From Drosophila miranda (taxonomy: Eukaryota > Arthropoda > Insecta > Diptera > Drosophilidae): a stretch of DNA of 64,000 bases. The notes beneath the pieces are model-generated. The model was not told the origin of the DNA, searched no databases, and worked only from the letters and a program-made list of their open reading frames with translations. Of this stretch, positions 9,377-21,711 are shown piece by piece; the first letter of the stretch is position 1, and each line of letters begins with the position of its first letter. The stretch covers positions 15,420,001-15,484,000 of the forward strand of contig NC_046676.1 of the NCBI RefSeq assembly GCF_003369915.1. The letters run 5' to 3'. The position numbers and the translations under genes were made by a program.

Positions 9377-11706
9377 TGTCAGCAAACTTTTTGCTCCTTT
9401 TTCTAGTTTTCTGTTTTTTTCTGTTTTCTGTTCTATTCAGAATTTACGAGTACTTAAAGCCAAGTGTGCAGCTTCCTCTGCTCAGTATCTTGTATCATCT
9501 TTATCTAATACCATCACTTTGACATTGTAATATTTTGCTTGGGAGCAAGTAAGTCATTAGTCTTGGGGAATAATCATCATGCTGGCAACGCTTCGAGCAG
9601 CGTTCTACAAAATTTAGCTAAGACCTCCATCAGCATGTTGTCTGGGTCTGTCTTTTGGGGCCTATCTCTGGGATTGCGTGCTGGGACAGGAACTACCTGG
9701 GAAAATCAGCGGCGAGAGGAGTGGGGCTGAGTTGTTTTGGTTAGCTCACCCAATGTGGGCCTATCATTAATCTAATTCCGCTTTAGTGTCTAATTATGGG
9801 CTAGATCTGGCCTGAACGAAAGCCCCGCCGAGTACTCGCACATTAGCAGTCGGATTCAGATCTGTCGCTGGCTGAAGTTTGTTAGATCGCTTTGCTAATG
9901 AGCTGAAATTAAGGGGATCTAAGAGGAATCTAGCCAGAATACGCCAGGGGTATCTGGCAGGTAAACTATCGCCAAATTGCAGCAGTGTCGGTTACTGTGG
10001 TGGCTGTGGGAAAAGTCTGTCAAGCATGAAGATCGTTCAACTACGAGTATTCTATATGTAGACACAGCCATTGGGAGCTACCTTATATGCATGTAATTAT
10101 TATTCTTGAATTTGCGTGGCCAACTTTGAAGGGTTCTCCTTTTGTCTTCTCTACCATTTAATAAGAACGAGAGCAAGTGCAGCGACTGCCAGCTCAGGCA
10201 CAGGTGTTTCCCAGGCCTCGTGCATGTGGGCGCTGAAGCCACTGAAGCGCAACCAGGGCAAGAACAAGTACAAGTGCCTAATAATTAAGTTAATGGAGAT
10301 GGTTATGTGAGCTGTAAAGGATACGCCAGGGCGTAGAATATATTCGAACAGCGGAGCATTTGTGAACTAGCGACTCGAATCAATTTTGTTTAAAATTCCC
10401 TCAAGATCTACACGATCCCCTCACGAGTCCATCTCTATCGTTTGAAGTACAGTCAGCTCTATAATCATTTCCATTAGTCTACATTTACGTTTCGCACGTT
10501 TCCGGCGTCCGACTGTAACCCAAAGAGGGAGACAGCCATAGAAACATGACAAAAAGCCAAGTTTATGAAGCAATTTGGCTCAAGGTACCGAAACAATGTT
10601 TCAAGCCAAGAACAAGCTGCAAATTGTGATACGTACTACCCGGACTGTACTCTTAAATTCAAGTTGCAAATTGCATTTTCCACGATGATGATGATGATGG
10701 CCAAGCAACTGGAACGATGACCACTGGACAGTGGCAAGTAGCAAGTGGCAGGTCGAGGTGGCAAGTGAAACTTGTTCGAATCCGAATTCCGGTCTAGTCG
10801 AGATATCCCATACGACTGTATCAGCCATTGGACGTGCCGTTGGGTGCTCCGTTTTGGCTTAACGCACACACCAAATGACCCAAAAACCACAAAACGATGA
10901 CACGTTTATTCCGTTTTTCCCGTGTATCATTTGTGTCTAGATTCCAGCTGAATCTCATGTCGCCTAACTTGTCGGCCAAGGTCTCCACGGGATCGGAGAC
11001 GATGACTCTAACTGCGATTCTGTTGCAGATCATAAATTCCAATCAGCAGAGATCTCAATCAGTATTCGATGCCTGCCCGGCTCTCTATAGGTTCATATCA
11101 TATGCATTCCGTTGAGATGTCAGTCTTGTCATTAATATTATTATGGGTATTTAAAACACACACTTCCCACACATCCAACAGAACTTGTACATATGTAAAT
11201 CCGATGCAGAGAAACAAAATCAAAATCCAATTTACAAAATATCCCCTTTTCTCTCTATACACATTCTCTAATGTATTTAGAAGGCGTATCTTGCCACGCC
11301 TCTTCTTCTGTTGGGCCCCAAGCCTGTTTATTTAGTTTCGAACGCGCCTACAAAATTGTTGCGAGATGAGCTCAGTGCCAGCCAGTGTTCGCCCCCGCAG
11401 CTTGTGGAACAATGCAAATTAAATTGCTCAATTGCTTAAATGGAGATGACACCTGGTTCTAACAATAGTATGTGTATACTATAGCACGTACATTTATATA
11501 AAAAACTCGATTGAATGCTGTGACGCTTGGCTTAATGCAAATGAAGAATCGCCCTGAGAGCTCCAGCAAACTTAACACGATATTTACATCGTATGGTTTG
11601 TTCTCGCGCTCTCTCTCTGTCACTGTTAAGCTTTTCCAGAATTCTGTTAAGAAGCATTCTGTTAGCGCGTAAATGCTATGGGCCATAGGACGCCCGTCAA
11701 GCAGAG
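9377..11706. other. Non-coding between 5S rRNA and tRNA-Thr
   Basis: No supported gene is present. There are octamer copies of TACGAGTA at 9445 and 10042 and a short ATG/ATC repeat at about 10685-10698. The six-frame reading frames here are short and of low quality. Confidence 0.5.
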
Positions 11707-11778
11707 GCCTCTTTAGCTCAGTGGCAGAGCACTGGTCTTGTAAACCAGGGGTCGTGAGTTCAATCCTCACAGGAGGCA
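11707..11778 (+). tRNA. tRNA:Thr-TGT: tRNA-Thr (anticodon UGU), copy 1
   Basis: This 72-nt cloverleaf lacks an intron. The acceptor stem pairs GCCTCTT with the 3' AGGAGGC. The anticodon stem CTGGT/ACCAG holds the loop CTTGTAA, giving anticodon TGT. The T arm contains GTTCAATCC. Runs of T4 (11787-11790) and T5 (11792-11796) follow as the Pol III terminator. It is identical in sequence to the copies at 17938 and 24162. Confidence 0.96.
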
Positions 11779-14700
11779 ATTGGCAATTTTCTTTTTATTT
11801 TCATTTACTATATAATTACGCTAATTTTGAATGTATTTCATGGGTTGCAAATTGTCAGCAAGGTTCATATAATTATTAAAATTAGCTTAATTCAGTTATT
11901 AACAACCTTTATGAATAAACATTTGGCCCCAAGGGGGCAATGACTAAAAAAGGTTGTTTTGCTTTTTTGTTTTATTGGGGTTTTCTCTGAAACCTTAACC
12001 CTGCTCGGTCGTAGTTTCCAAACAAAACACCTGCGTCCCCCCTGGGTATGGTATGTGTTTGAGTAATTTATGAGCTGATATTTGTATCGTTTCACACACA
12101 TTCGCAGATACAAATGTACCCAACAATTGGCATGGCTTGTCATTTACACATATGTGCACAAGTGTCACTAAGGCAGGCCGCGGCATTGATAATTTTAATC
12201 ACATTAGGAGGCTGCCTGGTACATAGCCTACGAAATGGTCCAGTAAAGATCATACCAGAGACCGGCATCTGGCTGAGAATAAGCTTAATGTACTTGACAT
12301 AAATACGGAGATTTCATTGTTGTTTTCGGGGCTTATGTTGGGCAAGAAGAGTTATCTCTTTGAGTGACATTGCCTTAGAGGTCGTTGGCTTCCTCACTTG
12401 CTAGGCTGTTCTTATACTCAGTACCTGCTGATACCAGAATTCATTGTCTTCAATTGATTGCTATTATTGGAGGGTTAATACTTGTAAGTAGGTGAACGTG
12501 TTCATAACGCGTACAGTGAAGCCTCTCTTTATCGTGGAATGCTCGTTCTGCGGTGGGCCTTCTTTGTTTTGTGAGAATTTGCTAAAGACAGCTTGCGCAT
12601 TTATTTGACTACTGACTTGAAAATCGAATGCACAGTGAAGCTTACACTTGGAACACTAAGCGGATAAAACAGCATTCTACAAATTTTGCTCTTTCTTCTC
12701 GTACTCCTAAAAATAAGAAAACAGGTAGGTTTCCTTTGTTCTTTCCATAGAGGGAGTACCGTACTAGTTGTTTGTTGTGCAGCTGTTGCCGTCATGTCAG
12801 CTGATAATTGCCCATCATTTCAGTGGGCAATTATTCTCGTATACTAGTAAATGTCTGAGTGAATATCGCTCGCTCACAGTTAGAATGTCAGCTGCTCAAC
12901 TCTCTGCTGACTGGTGGTGCAGATTGGGGTCGTGAAAGTCTCCGCACTGGACAAATCATCTATGCAAATCAATTCTAGAAAGTCGGCTTAATACCAGACT
13001 CAGATCGGAGGCTAGGAAAGTGCAAATTGCCCATGGCCTAGCCTGGCCTGATCTGCTGATCGGAAATACGTTCATATCGCAACGAAAGCGAATTCGAAAT
13101 CAATAGCTTGGCTTGGTTTATTTTTGGAATGGAGATTGGCTACTCTCATTTTAATTGTTACAGCTTCTCGGCTGAATGAAAGTGAAACCCCAAGCCGAAA
13201 CAGTTAGAGATATTACGCACACACACAGCATGAAGATGTATGCAAAGTTATCTCAAATCTTGGGCTTTCTATTCCCAGTTACGAGTCGAGTAGCCAAAAA
13301 CAAAAGGCGGCACACAGTCCCCTGTTGCATCTTCGTCCACGCACAGACACGACCTGAAGCCCACATAAAAATAAAATACAGCCATCCAAAAATTTACATA
13401 TCAACAAATACCTAAAACACAACCAAACTTTGATTAGGTTGTTAGCATTGAAAACATCAAAAAGCAGACAAAAGTCAAAGGCAAACCAGCAGAAGATTCC
13501 GAAGAATATGTAAATAAACCTCTCCAGAGAGCCGGCCTAGACATCCTGTCAAGTCGATAAAGGGTTTGGTCTCGAATTTCAATGAAGAAATGGAAATAGA
13601 AACACACAATTCGGTTAGAGCGAACAATTGTTATTCAAATGCATTCAACGATTCCCAAAAGGAAATATCTAATTAAAATTAATGACAAACTCGAGATGCA
13701 GGGAGGAATGGAGACAGGAGAACCTGCCACTGCATTTACCCCGAATCCACTAGAACCCAGAGATCGGAACGGAACAGAACGTTTCAGACAGAACCTGAGA
13801 TCGTGATCCAACCGCAGAGACTTCATATGTAATTATATGGTCAGAGATCGGATACTCCGACGGCGACTCATACATATTTGACTGATTGATTGCCGCTGCT
13901 TAGGAATGCCAATAGAGGCTCCAACCTCATCAGTGAATCAGTTTTTGCGAGAAACTTTGAACTTGATTGCCGTCCGACTGTTTGCCGCTTATCTAAGCCA
14001 CATCAAGAAGTCAAATTGTGTTTTAATGGCCAACACGACCGACGCCAGCCAAGTAATTTATTTATGAGATTTCAATTTTCTCCAACTCTTTTGTTATGAT
14101 AAGGGGGCAGATCTGAAAGTCCCTACACCATAGATATTCAGATATCAGAACAGAACCATTCACCCAGCGTCGAGGGGATTATGTAAGGCAGGTGCCAAAA
14201 GAAGATCTTTGGGAGGAGTGGCCTTCCAGCAGAGGCACCAATACGCCGGGGGAAAATTGCTCCATCATCATTATTATTGCTGTGACGACCTCGTTTGGCG
14301 CTGAGGTTTGTACGAGTATTTAGAATGCACTAAGCCAGCGACAATTGATTCGATGATGAACCTTTCGATTTCAGCAAGTGATTTCGACGATTGTTGGATC
14401 GGATCGGCAGGGGCTTAACCAATAACCGAACAATGGAAGCGCTCTCAAATGTGCACAAGAGTCAATGGAAACATTTCATTTCATTGCATTTGATTGGCGG
14501 ACGGAATGGGACATGGAAGGTCAGGGCATGGCCGGGCAGGGCAGGGAGGAAAGCCTCAATTTGGTCTTTTGTGCCAATTATTTACACTTGAGACATAAAT
14601 CAATGATGTCGATGCTTAGGCCGATTGTTTGGTTTCGGATTGGATGGGCATTTAAAACCGCATTGCGACCGTTACTAAAAGGCGAGCGGCACAGATTTGT

Positions 14701-15122
14701 TGTTAATTATATTTTTAATTTTTTCGCTTAATTATTTCCGTTGGTTTTCCGTTGAATTAAGTCTGTGTTTCCTTTGTTTATAGAGCCTTCCTCCGGGCGG
14801 ACACAGGAAATTTACTCTTGAAATAACTTAAAAAAAAAAAAACTCACACACATAGACAGCGGCGCAGGCGTAGGAGTTAGTTGTCTCTCCTTCTCTCGCT
14901 CTACCACTGGATTGCTGATTGAAGAAGGTTCAAAAGTCGCGCAGGCGCAGGGGCAGCAGACAGCACGAAACGAAACGAAACAAAACGAAACGAAATACCA
15001 CGCAGAGCGAGAGCCACAACGTTGTTGGTCGCGTCTGTTTTAAGACTGAATTTCATGGCTTGATCAGTAGCGCAGCGAACGCAGGCGCGCATTTGCTCTC
15101 TGGTGGTGGGACAAGGTACGTA
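11779..15122. other. Non-coding between tRNA-Thr copy 1 and the Tc1 relic
   Basis: No gene can be supported. An A-rich run at 14830-14840 and AAACGAAAC repeats at about 14965-14996 are simple sequence. One TACGAGTA octamer is at 14311. Confidence 0.5.
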
Positions 15123-15746
15123 CACACATGATCATTTCAATAGGTACACCTTGAAATTTTTCAATAATAATCAGTTTTATCGTACTTTAAGTTTTAAAAA
15201 TGCCAATGTGTGGCAGTTCCGCGACAAATAAATGAAACATGGGAACTGCCGGATAACAGAGTTTTTATCGATTTGTATCAATATAATACGTAAAGTGTCA
15301 GTAACTCTTTAATACAAGGTGAATAATTTCGAAACTCTTGGCTTTTTGGCCATTTAAGAACTATTTCTTATATCTACAGTCTAAAAATAAACATATAATA
15401 AGTATTTTCTCTTTTTTTTCATTCTTATGGTACAGAGCATTATGCGTAAAAAAAATATATCCATGAGGCAAACTTTTACTAAAGATTTTTAAGGTGCCAA
15501 ACAATTGACGTTTGAAAGTGGCCTAGTCTATCTTCCGACTTCAATCCAATCGAAAACTTGTGGTATAAGACATGGTGCCCAACTAGTAAATACTAATTAG
15601 ACATAAAAAATAAATTAAAAATTAAAAAAAAAAATACTTTAAGAATAAGTGAGAGCCAATTTGAAGTTTAAAATATTGAATAAAACCCTTTTCTGTTATT
15701 TTAAAGATTACGTTGGTGTGTGTACCTATTAATATGATCATGTGTG
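15123..15746 (+). mobile_element. Degenerate Tc1-like DNA transposon with matching TIRs, 624 bp
   Basis: The ends are near-perfect terminal inverted repeats: left CACACATGATCATTTCAATA continuing GGTACAC, right (reverse complement) CACACATGATCATATTAATA continuing GGTACAC. Each is flanked by TA (15121-15122 and 15747-15748), the expected target-site duplication. Inside, near 15510-15570 on the plus strand, a frame reads WPSLSSDFNPIENLW, the conserved block around the second catalytic Asp in Tc1-family transposases. A stop codon lies just upstream and most of the transposase is missing, so the copy is dead and internally deleted. I cannot name the family. Confidence 0.85.
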
Positions 15747-17937
15747 TAGATACTCGTGTTTATAATTCCCGCTCTACGAGTCAGATTTTTCGTTTGAGCT
15801 AACTCTCCTCTTCTCTCTCGGTGTTCGCCTGGGTGGATGATTTTGCGCTGAGAGGGAGAGCGCGAGAGAGAGCGCGAGCGCGACAGGGAGAGAGCGAAGT
15901 GCACTGGGCTGTGTGTCTGTGGATTTATTGGGCCAGACACGACCCGATGGTGATTATAATGGTTAATAGAGTTCCAGTGCATTGAACCCCACTCCCTCGC
16001 CTCGCCTAGGCTCTTGCTCTAGTCTTGTGGGTGTCTTGGATATTTTGACAGCTGTCGCTGTTGCGCTGCTGCAGCATCCGAGATTTTTACGACTGCAATG
16101 CGGCATTTTGGGATTGCCTTGCTCATTTGCCTGCCGCTCCAGTTGCATCATCGCCAGGCGGACACATGGTGGTGCACTCACTCTTATCTCTCGACAGTGT
16201 GCAACGCTCCAGTGAATGCGCTCGTGCGCAAAGTCAATTAAAATGATCACAACAATCCCGAAGAACCCCTTCACCCGGTGCGAGGGATAGGACACGATGG
16301 GATCTGATATGATAGGGTGGGATCGTGGTGTGTAGGGGTTGCTGTTGCTGCTGGCGTTGATTGTATTTCCATCCATTAAATGCTGCCCAAAATAGAAACA
16401 CATCAACCAAAATTCAAGAGCACACATAAATCAAAATTATACAAATGAAAAAAAGGAAAAAAAAGGATTACGCATGCGCCTCTCACGCGCTTAAAGTGCT
16501 CGACACCCCACCATTCCACACGACCCTACTAATTGCGAAACTTTTTCGAGTTGATATCGTTTCGATTAGCTAATGTGCGGCACCGTCTGGCTATAAATCA
16601 AAACAACCCGACAAAAGTGCGGGCCAGCCCATCGAAAAATATGGATACGAGTATTGTATACCAAAAAGCTGGAGAGTGAAATGTGCTTTACCGTTGTGCC
16701 GCTGGACCGGGGTCTATGGGTCTCGTATTACAAAATAGACCAAAAACTGTTAGCTCATTTCCATAAGCGTTCGTCGCTTCAGTCTTTCGTTTCTCCAGCG
16801 GTCGAAAGAAAGAAGAGACTTTGTCGGCCAGCCAGAATGGAGAATCGAATCGAAGAGGTATTTGCTGCCTGCCAAAAATAATTTAACCAAAGAAACAGCA
16901 CTTCCTCTCCATAAAAAAGAAGAAGAAGTGGAGGGAAAACAAAGGAAAATCACTTGTCGCTGTCAGTTATACATGGCTACACTTTTTATGGTTTTCCATT
17001 TCCATCCCAAGCGAAGGAAAACATCAACAAAAAAGGGAAAAAGAGAAGACCGCAAGTGCCTGGAAAAACTCGACCTGCTTTGGGTTTCCACTCTCGGATT
17101 CCCAGAACGAGATTGCGGGGGCAAAGGCCACAGCAAACATAATAAATTCGAACATTTTTGTGGCACTTGAAAACAGAACGGAGACGACTCTGGCGGTAGG
17201 CGAGGGAGGGGTCGGGGTTTGTATGCTGTAATTTATGCCAAGTGGATGGAATTTCGATCCCCGAACAAGTAGCCCAGTTGTAACCTCAATTAAAACTGAA
17301 TTTATGCCACAAATGAAAAGCCATAAAGAAAACACTCTGCTCTGCGGCTACCTGGAGACATGTTTCGTGTCTCTTCTCCCCTGCTCCCGTTCCCGTTCCC
17401 CTTCCGCACTCCGGAGGTGTGCGTGTCCATGGAGCATTTCTAAGATCGCGAGACAACATAAATTGTGTCACTAACTGCAATTTGGGTATTAACCGAGCAC
17501 GAATGAGAGCGGAACTTGAGCGCATATTTGGAACGCTTGCAAGTCCTTCGACTAGTGGGACAGGTGCACCACTCGATCCGTGGATGGAGCAGACAACTGG
17601 AATGAGCTAGAGGTAATAAAGAAGCAGACGGAAGGAAGAGGATTGGAGAATAAAGCGAAGAATGTCACGGTAGCACAAAGGATCTTTAAACGGAGGGGGC
17701 TTCAGCCGCTTTTCAATACCTTTAACGATCTCCAAAGACACTTCTATGAATCCAATAGCAGGGATACATAATATAACTAATCCTCTCCCATTGACAGACA
17801 TTGATTTCGGAAGGTGTCTTATCTATCCATTAGCCAAACATGTGCAAAAAAGCACTCGCGCAACTCCCACCCAGTGGGAGATATCATCAGATACATGTGA
17901 TGATGGTAATGGTATGGGAGCGCGGAATCTTGGGAAA
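15747..17937. other. Non-coding with a GAGA-rich block
   Basis: A block at 15850-15900 is dense in GAGAG and CGCGAG. Beyond it I see no exon. A TACGAGTA octamer is at 16646. The frame at 15982-16215 (plus) lacks splice or start context and is treated as chance. Confidence 0.45.
15850..15900. promoter_or_regulatory. GAGA-rich block (possible GAF-bound element)
   Basis: The block repeats GAGAG and GCGAG motifs (AGAGGGAGAGCGCGAGAGAG and onward), as in GAGA-factor-bound promoters and Polycomb response elements. It lies about 7.9 kb upstream of the PDZ first coding exon and could mark its distal promoter. This is motif evidence only. Confidence 0.4.
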
Positions 17938-18009
17938 TGCCTCCTGTGAGGATTGAACTCACGACCCCTGGTTTACAAGACCAGTGCTCTGCCACTGAGC
18001 TAAAGAGGC
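17938..18009 (-). tRNA. tRNA:Thr-TGT: tRNA-Thr (anticodon UGU), copy 2
   Basis: The 72-nt sequence is identical to copy 1 but on the opposite strand. All stems and the TGT anticodon are intact. Unlike the other copies, no run of four or more T follows closely on its strand; the first is about 87 nt away (plus-strand A6 at 17846-17851). It may produce long 3' trailers or be poorly terminated. Confidence 0.95.
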
Positions 18010-20815
18010 CCACATTTTGGGGGCGTCCCAGAAGCGAATTTCAACAGCCAAATGTCTTCGAACAAGAGCTGCGCTTGCAGTATGTATGTACTAATTTTGT
18101 ATCTTTTTGTACGAGTATCTGCGACACAAAAGATAGCATGCGACAGACGGTGAATAAAAGCGAGGCGAGGGGAGAACATATGTTGACACAGTTGTTCTTG
18201 TTCTTTGGGCCGTTGTCTCCGGGCTGATAAATGCTTTTAAATATAATTAAAGGAAAACGCTGTGGCAAAGATGAAGGAGAGTTTGGTATGGGGAAGGAGA
18301 GATGGAAGACCCAAGGTCGGACCGACCGGATATTAATTTCACAAAAATTACACACATTCGTCGGATAATCAACATTAAGATCGGCTTTCGGGCGTTGCGC
18401 TTCAGTGGCCCATGACAATTAGGGCCAAAGAAATTTCGGGCCGGGGCCGACTCCGACTCCGGGCTCACCTGTTGCCAAGAGTCGAGAGCTGTTGATGGGA
18501 GATGGGATGCGAGATGGAGCCATTAGGACTGAAATGAAAACGACATGCCCAATGAACAAATATTTTCACATCATCATTTTGATTGGCACGCATGTCCGCT
18601 GGTGTGTGTGTCTACTTGCGTGTGCCCGAGTGTTGAGTGCAGTTCGATTTCAGTTTCGAGGCAGCAGTGCGTGCAAAATGGATCAACGATCTTTGCGCTT
18701 CAGTTAGAGCCAGGTCGGCAGTGCAGCGTTGTCTGTCTCTGGCCGGGAGTTTCCTCCAGAAACTACCCAAATACCCAATCGATTAGGACGACCTCATGTC
18801 GCACCAAACTGCAGAGTTTTCACACAAGGCGCACAGCAGGACGAAAGTCGAAGAAAACGTGAAAGAGCGGGAGCGCCCGACACGAACAACTGTCGCGTGC
18901 TGTGCGCCTGTAGAACTTTAACAGCTGCTGGTAATGTGTCACTCTGTTGGGGATAGGTATAGGGATCCCGATCCCTAGGGATAGACCAGAATGGAATTAC
19001 CAGAAATGACCCGGAATTCTAAATCGCATTAAAACGAGAACACATAAACCGCAAAACGATTTCCAATGCGTCGTAAACCTCTTAATTCTCTCTTTTTGTA
19101 TCTACGTTATTTTTTCCCGTGTTTTTTTTTTTTGCCAATCTATCCGAAAAGTGTCAAATGGAAACAAAGGATCGCAGAATTGGGTAAAAAATTGCCTGAT
19201 TTAGTGTAAAATTGCTGGGCAACAAAAAAATCAGATATACCGAATAGAAATATGAGGCTAATGCATGCCGACAGCCAAAGGATCGTCATTAGCATCCCGA
19301 AAAAAGATCGAACGGCAAAAAATGGCATAGGGAGAGGGAATACTCGTACTCGTACCGCCAGGGGGGCAGGCAGCCCAATTCATCACAGTCTGTCACTCCT
19401 CATCCCTGTCGCTCATCTCTCTCGTCTGGCCAGGCCCATCAATCTCAGGTTGTAACTGTATTACAGGGACAGTCCGCGTGATGTAACAGCTTGCCAGCCA
19501 GGTCCCCGGTCCTTGCCCTGCAGCGACGACTGCGCCTGCGCCACGTGCCACATCCAGTCGCTGTTCTGTCCTGTCCCTTCCCCTGTGCAGCTGCTGTTGC
19601 CGCCGACGCCGCTGCACTCGCACTCGCACTCGAGACTCGCATTTTCAACCCCCTCAAAAGGGGTTTTGATCGGGGGATTTTCAGAGGGAGGAAAGGGAAT
19701 GGTGGCTGGGCTGGCCTGGCCTGGCCTGGCCTGGCAGTCTGCTTTTTCCCGTTTAGCTTTTGTTTTCCACTTGAGCTGAAGCACTTTCCATTGTTTTGTT
19801 GCCTTTGTACACACATTGCAGTGCATTTTCCGTTCGTGTTTTGCTTTCTTTTCGCTTCTTTCGAGTTTTTAATTAATTTGAACTGATTTGATTGCAGTCT
19901 GAAGCGCTTTCCACGCAATGCGTCGTCTACCCCTAATGGAAATCAAATCAAATTATCGCTTTTGTGCACTTCTATTGACCCCCCAGTGACAGTTCCTGTT
20001 CAAGGCAGAAGGGGCGCCACATGTGGAGAAGAGGGTTATTGGTTGATCAGGAAAATGGGAAGTAGAACCACAGAGGAAAATGACATTGAAGGAAGTATTC
20101 GTACAAAGAAAAGAGTTGATGAATGCTGTGCAGTTCCTCAACTCAATAATGGAAATTTGATGCCTCCCTTTGGCGGAGAAGGAAGTGAAGGCTAAGAAGA
20201 AGTGGGTTAAGAAAATCACGAAACCTCAATCGAACGAGCGCTGAGTGAAATGTTTTGTTAAAATATTTTATTCGCACGTTGTCCTAATGTATTTGTGGGA
20301 CTAATGGCAACCTACTAATTATAGATAATCAAAGGTTTCTTTGTATATTTGTATCTGCATCTAAATGCTATTAAATGTATGCTTTATTCCAATACTTATC
20401 ATCACTTCCTCGACTAATCGAGAGATTGACACAATTTATGGTCACAAATGTGTTGAATAAACACAACACTCTTATCTTTGGTGTGGTTTACATTGAAATT
20501 AAATTTAAATGGGATCGCTATACAAAACAGAGCCGGACACAACACAAATTGCTAACAAAACTTGATTTTTTGATCAACATAGACCTTGATTTATTTAATT
20601 CCGATCCGATCGGCTCAAATTAATTAAGTGGCACACTTTAATTTGCATACATTTACATTTATTTAAAAAGATTTGTATTTAGTTTTTAAGACCAAAATAA
20701 GACAATTATTCGTATCTCACAAGGCACTTTTACAGTGAACGACATAAAACATAAAACTCTTCTTATGATCACATTTCCATTTATAGACAGACAAAGACCC
20801 AAACAATTTAAGGAA
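18010..20815. other. Non-coding, with a possible plus-strand initiator
   Basis: TTTCAGTTTCG at 18648-18658 fits a fly initiator, but no downstream coding exon is seen on that strand before 25 kb. TACGAGTA octamers occur at 18110, 19341 and 19347. A short CCTGG repeat is at about 19711-19734. 20240-20815 is AT-rich and contains the 3' UTR of the 261-aa gene; a poly(A) signal (TTTATT on plus) lies near 20657. Confidence 0.45.
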
Positions 20816-21711
20816 TCACAAAGCACTTATATAGTACGTTCCCTTGCAGACAGCACATTTATATTTGCTGGAGTTCCCCTCGTCGAGCGGCTGCAGGGAG
20901 TGGAAGTACTTGGAGATTACGTCCAAGATGTCCTGGAAATCCACAGCAAAATTATCATAGGAGTGCACGCATTGCATTAATATCCGATAGAGAACCGTCT
21001 CTGTGGAAACGAACGTGTTCAGGGTGCGGTCAATCGAGTCGATATTCTGTTCCACAAAGGTACGCGTCATTTCCATAAAAAGCTGCACCGCCTTATCGCT
21101 AAAGTACCGGGCCAAAGCGTCTAGCACGTCCGCGAGGTTGCCCGGACTGCTGATGTGCTCCACAAACTTGCTGCCAAATTGAGTGGCCAGCATTTCCAGA
21201 TTCAGGCGCATCTGCCCCCCACTGCCCAGGCTCACAATATTGGGCAGCACAGTGGCGCCCAGGGCACCGACCATAGAAGCTCCTTGCGCAAGGTGCGCAT
21301 TGATCTTGTGCAGGCTGAGCAAGGCCTCCTTGAAGGGTATATCATTAAAGGTGCGCACAATATCAAACATTCCTCCGTCGGAGCCGTTATGCAGCTTTCT
21401 GGACTCCTGCGAGATTTGCCTAACGACTCTTCTGCAGGATAATCGAACTCTGTAACAGTGTTCAAATAAGGATGTGGTTTTGATTTCTTACGTGGTTTGA
21501 TTGCGCAGCGCGTGCACTTCAGCCTGATCTGGGGCTAGTCTTTGGGGAATGCGGAGAGCATGAGTAATCAAGATGTTCTGTGCAATTGCATGATCCTATG
21601 TACGTACGAGTCCCAAATGATTTCCGAGCGCAGGGCGCAGCTTAGACCAAAGTCCCGTTGCACATCGTAGGCCGAGCGCGTCATTTGCTTCTCTTCTGAT
21701 GCTTTTCTCAT
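20816..21711 (-). CDS. Unrecognised 261-aa protein, three exons
   Basis: Exons 21711-21608, 21539-21492 and 21449-20816 sum to 786 nt with strong splice sites (GTACGT, GTAAGA; AAAG, ACAG). The protein starts MRKASEEKQMTRSAYDVQRD and is largely helical in appearance, without signal peptide or membrane segment. A Gly/Ala-rich stretch (GASMVGALGATVLPNIVSLG) lies mid-protein, and a Cys pair CAVC lies near the end. Codon use is GC-rich at third positions, unlike its surroundings, and the reading frame is preserved across both introns, so it is a real gene. I cannot assign a family; a soluble subunit of a larger complex is a guess. The start is the first ATG in this frame; upstream ATGs lie in another frame that hits a stop in exon 2. 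Confidence 0.82.
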
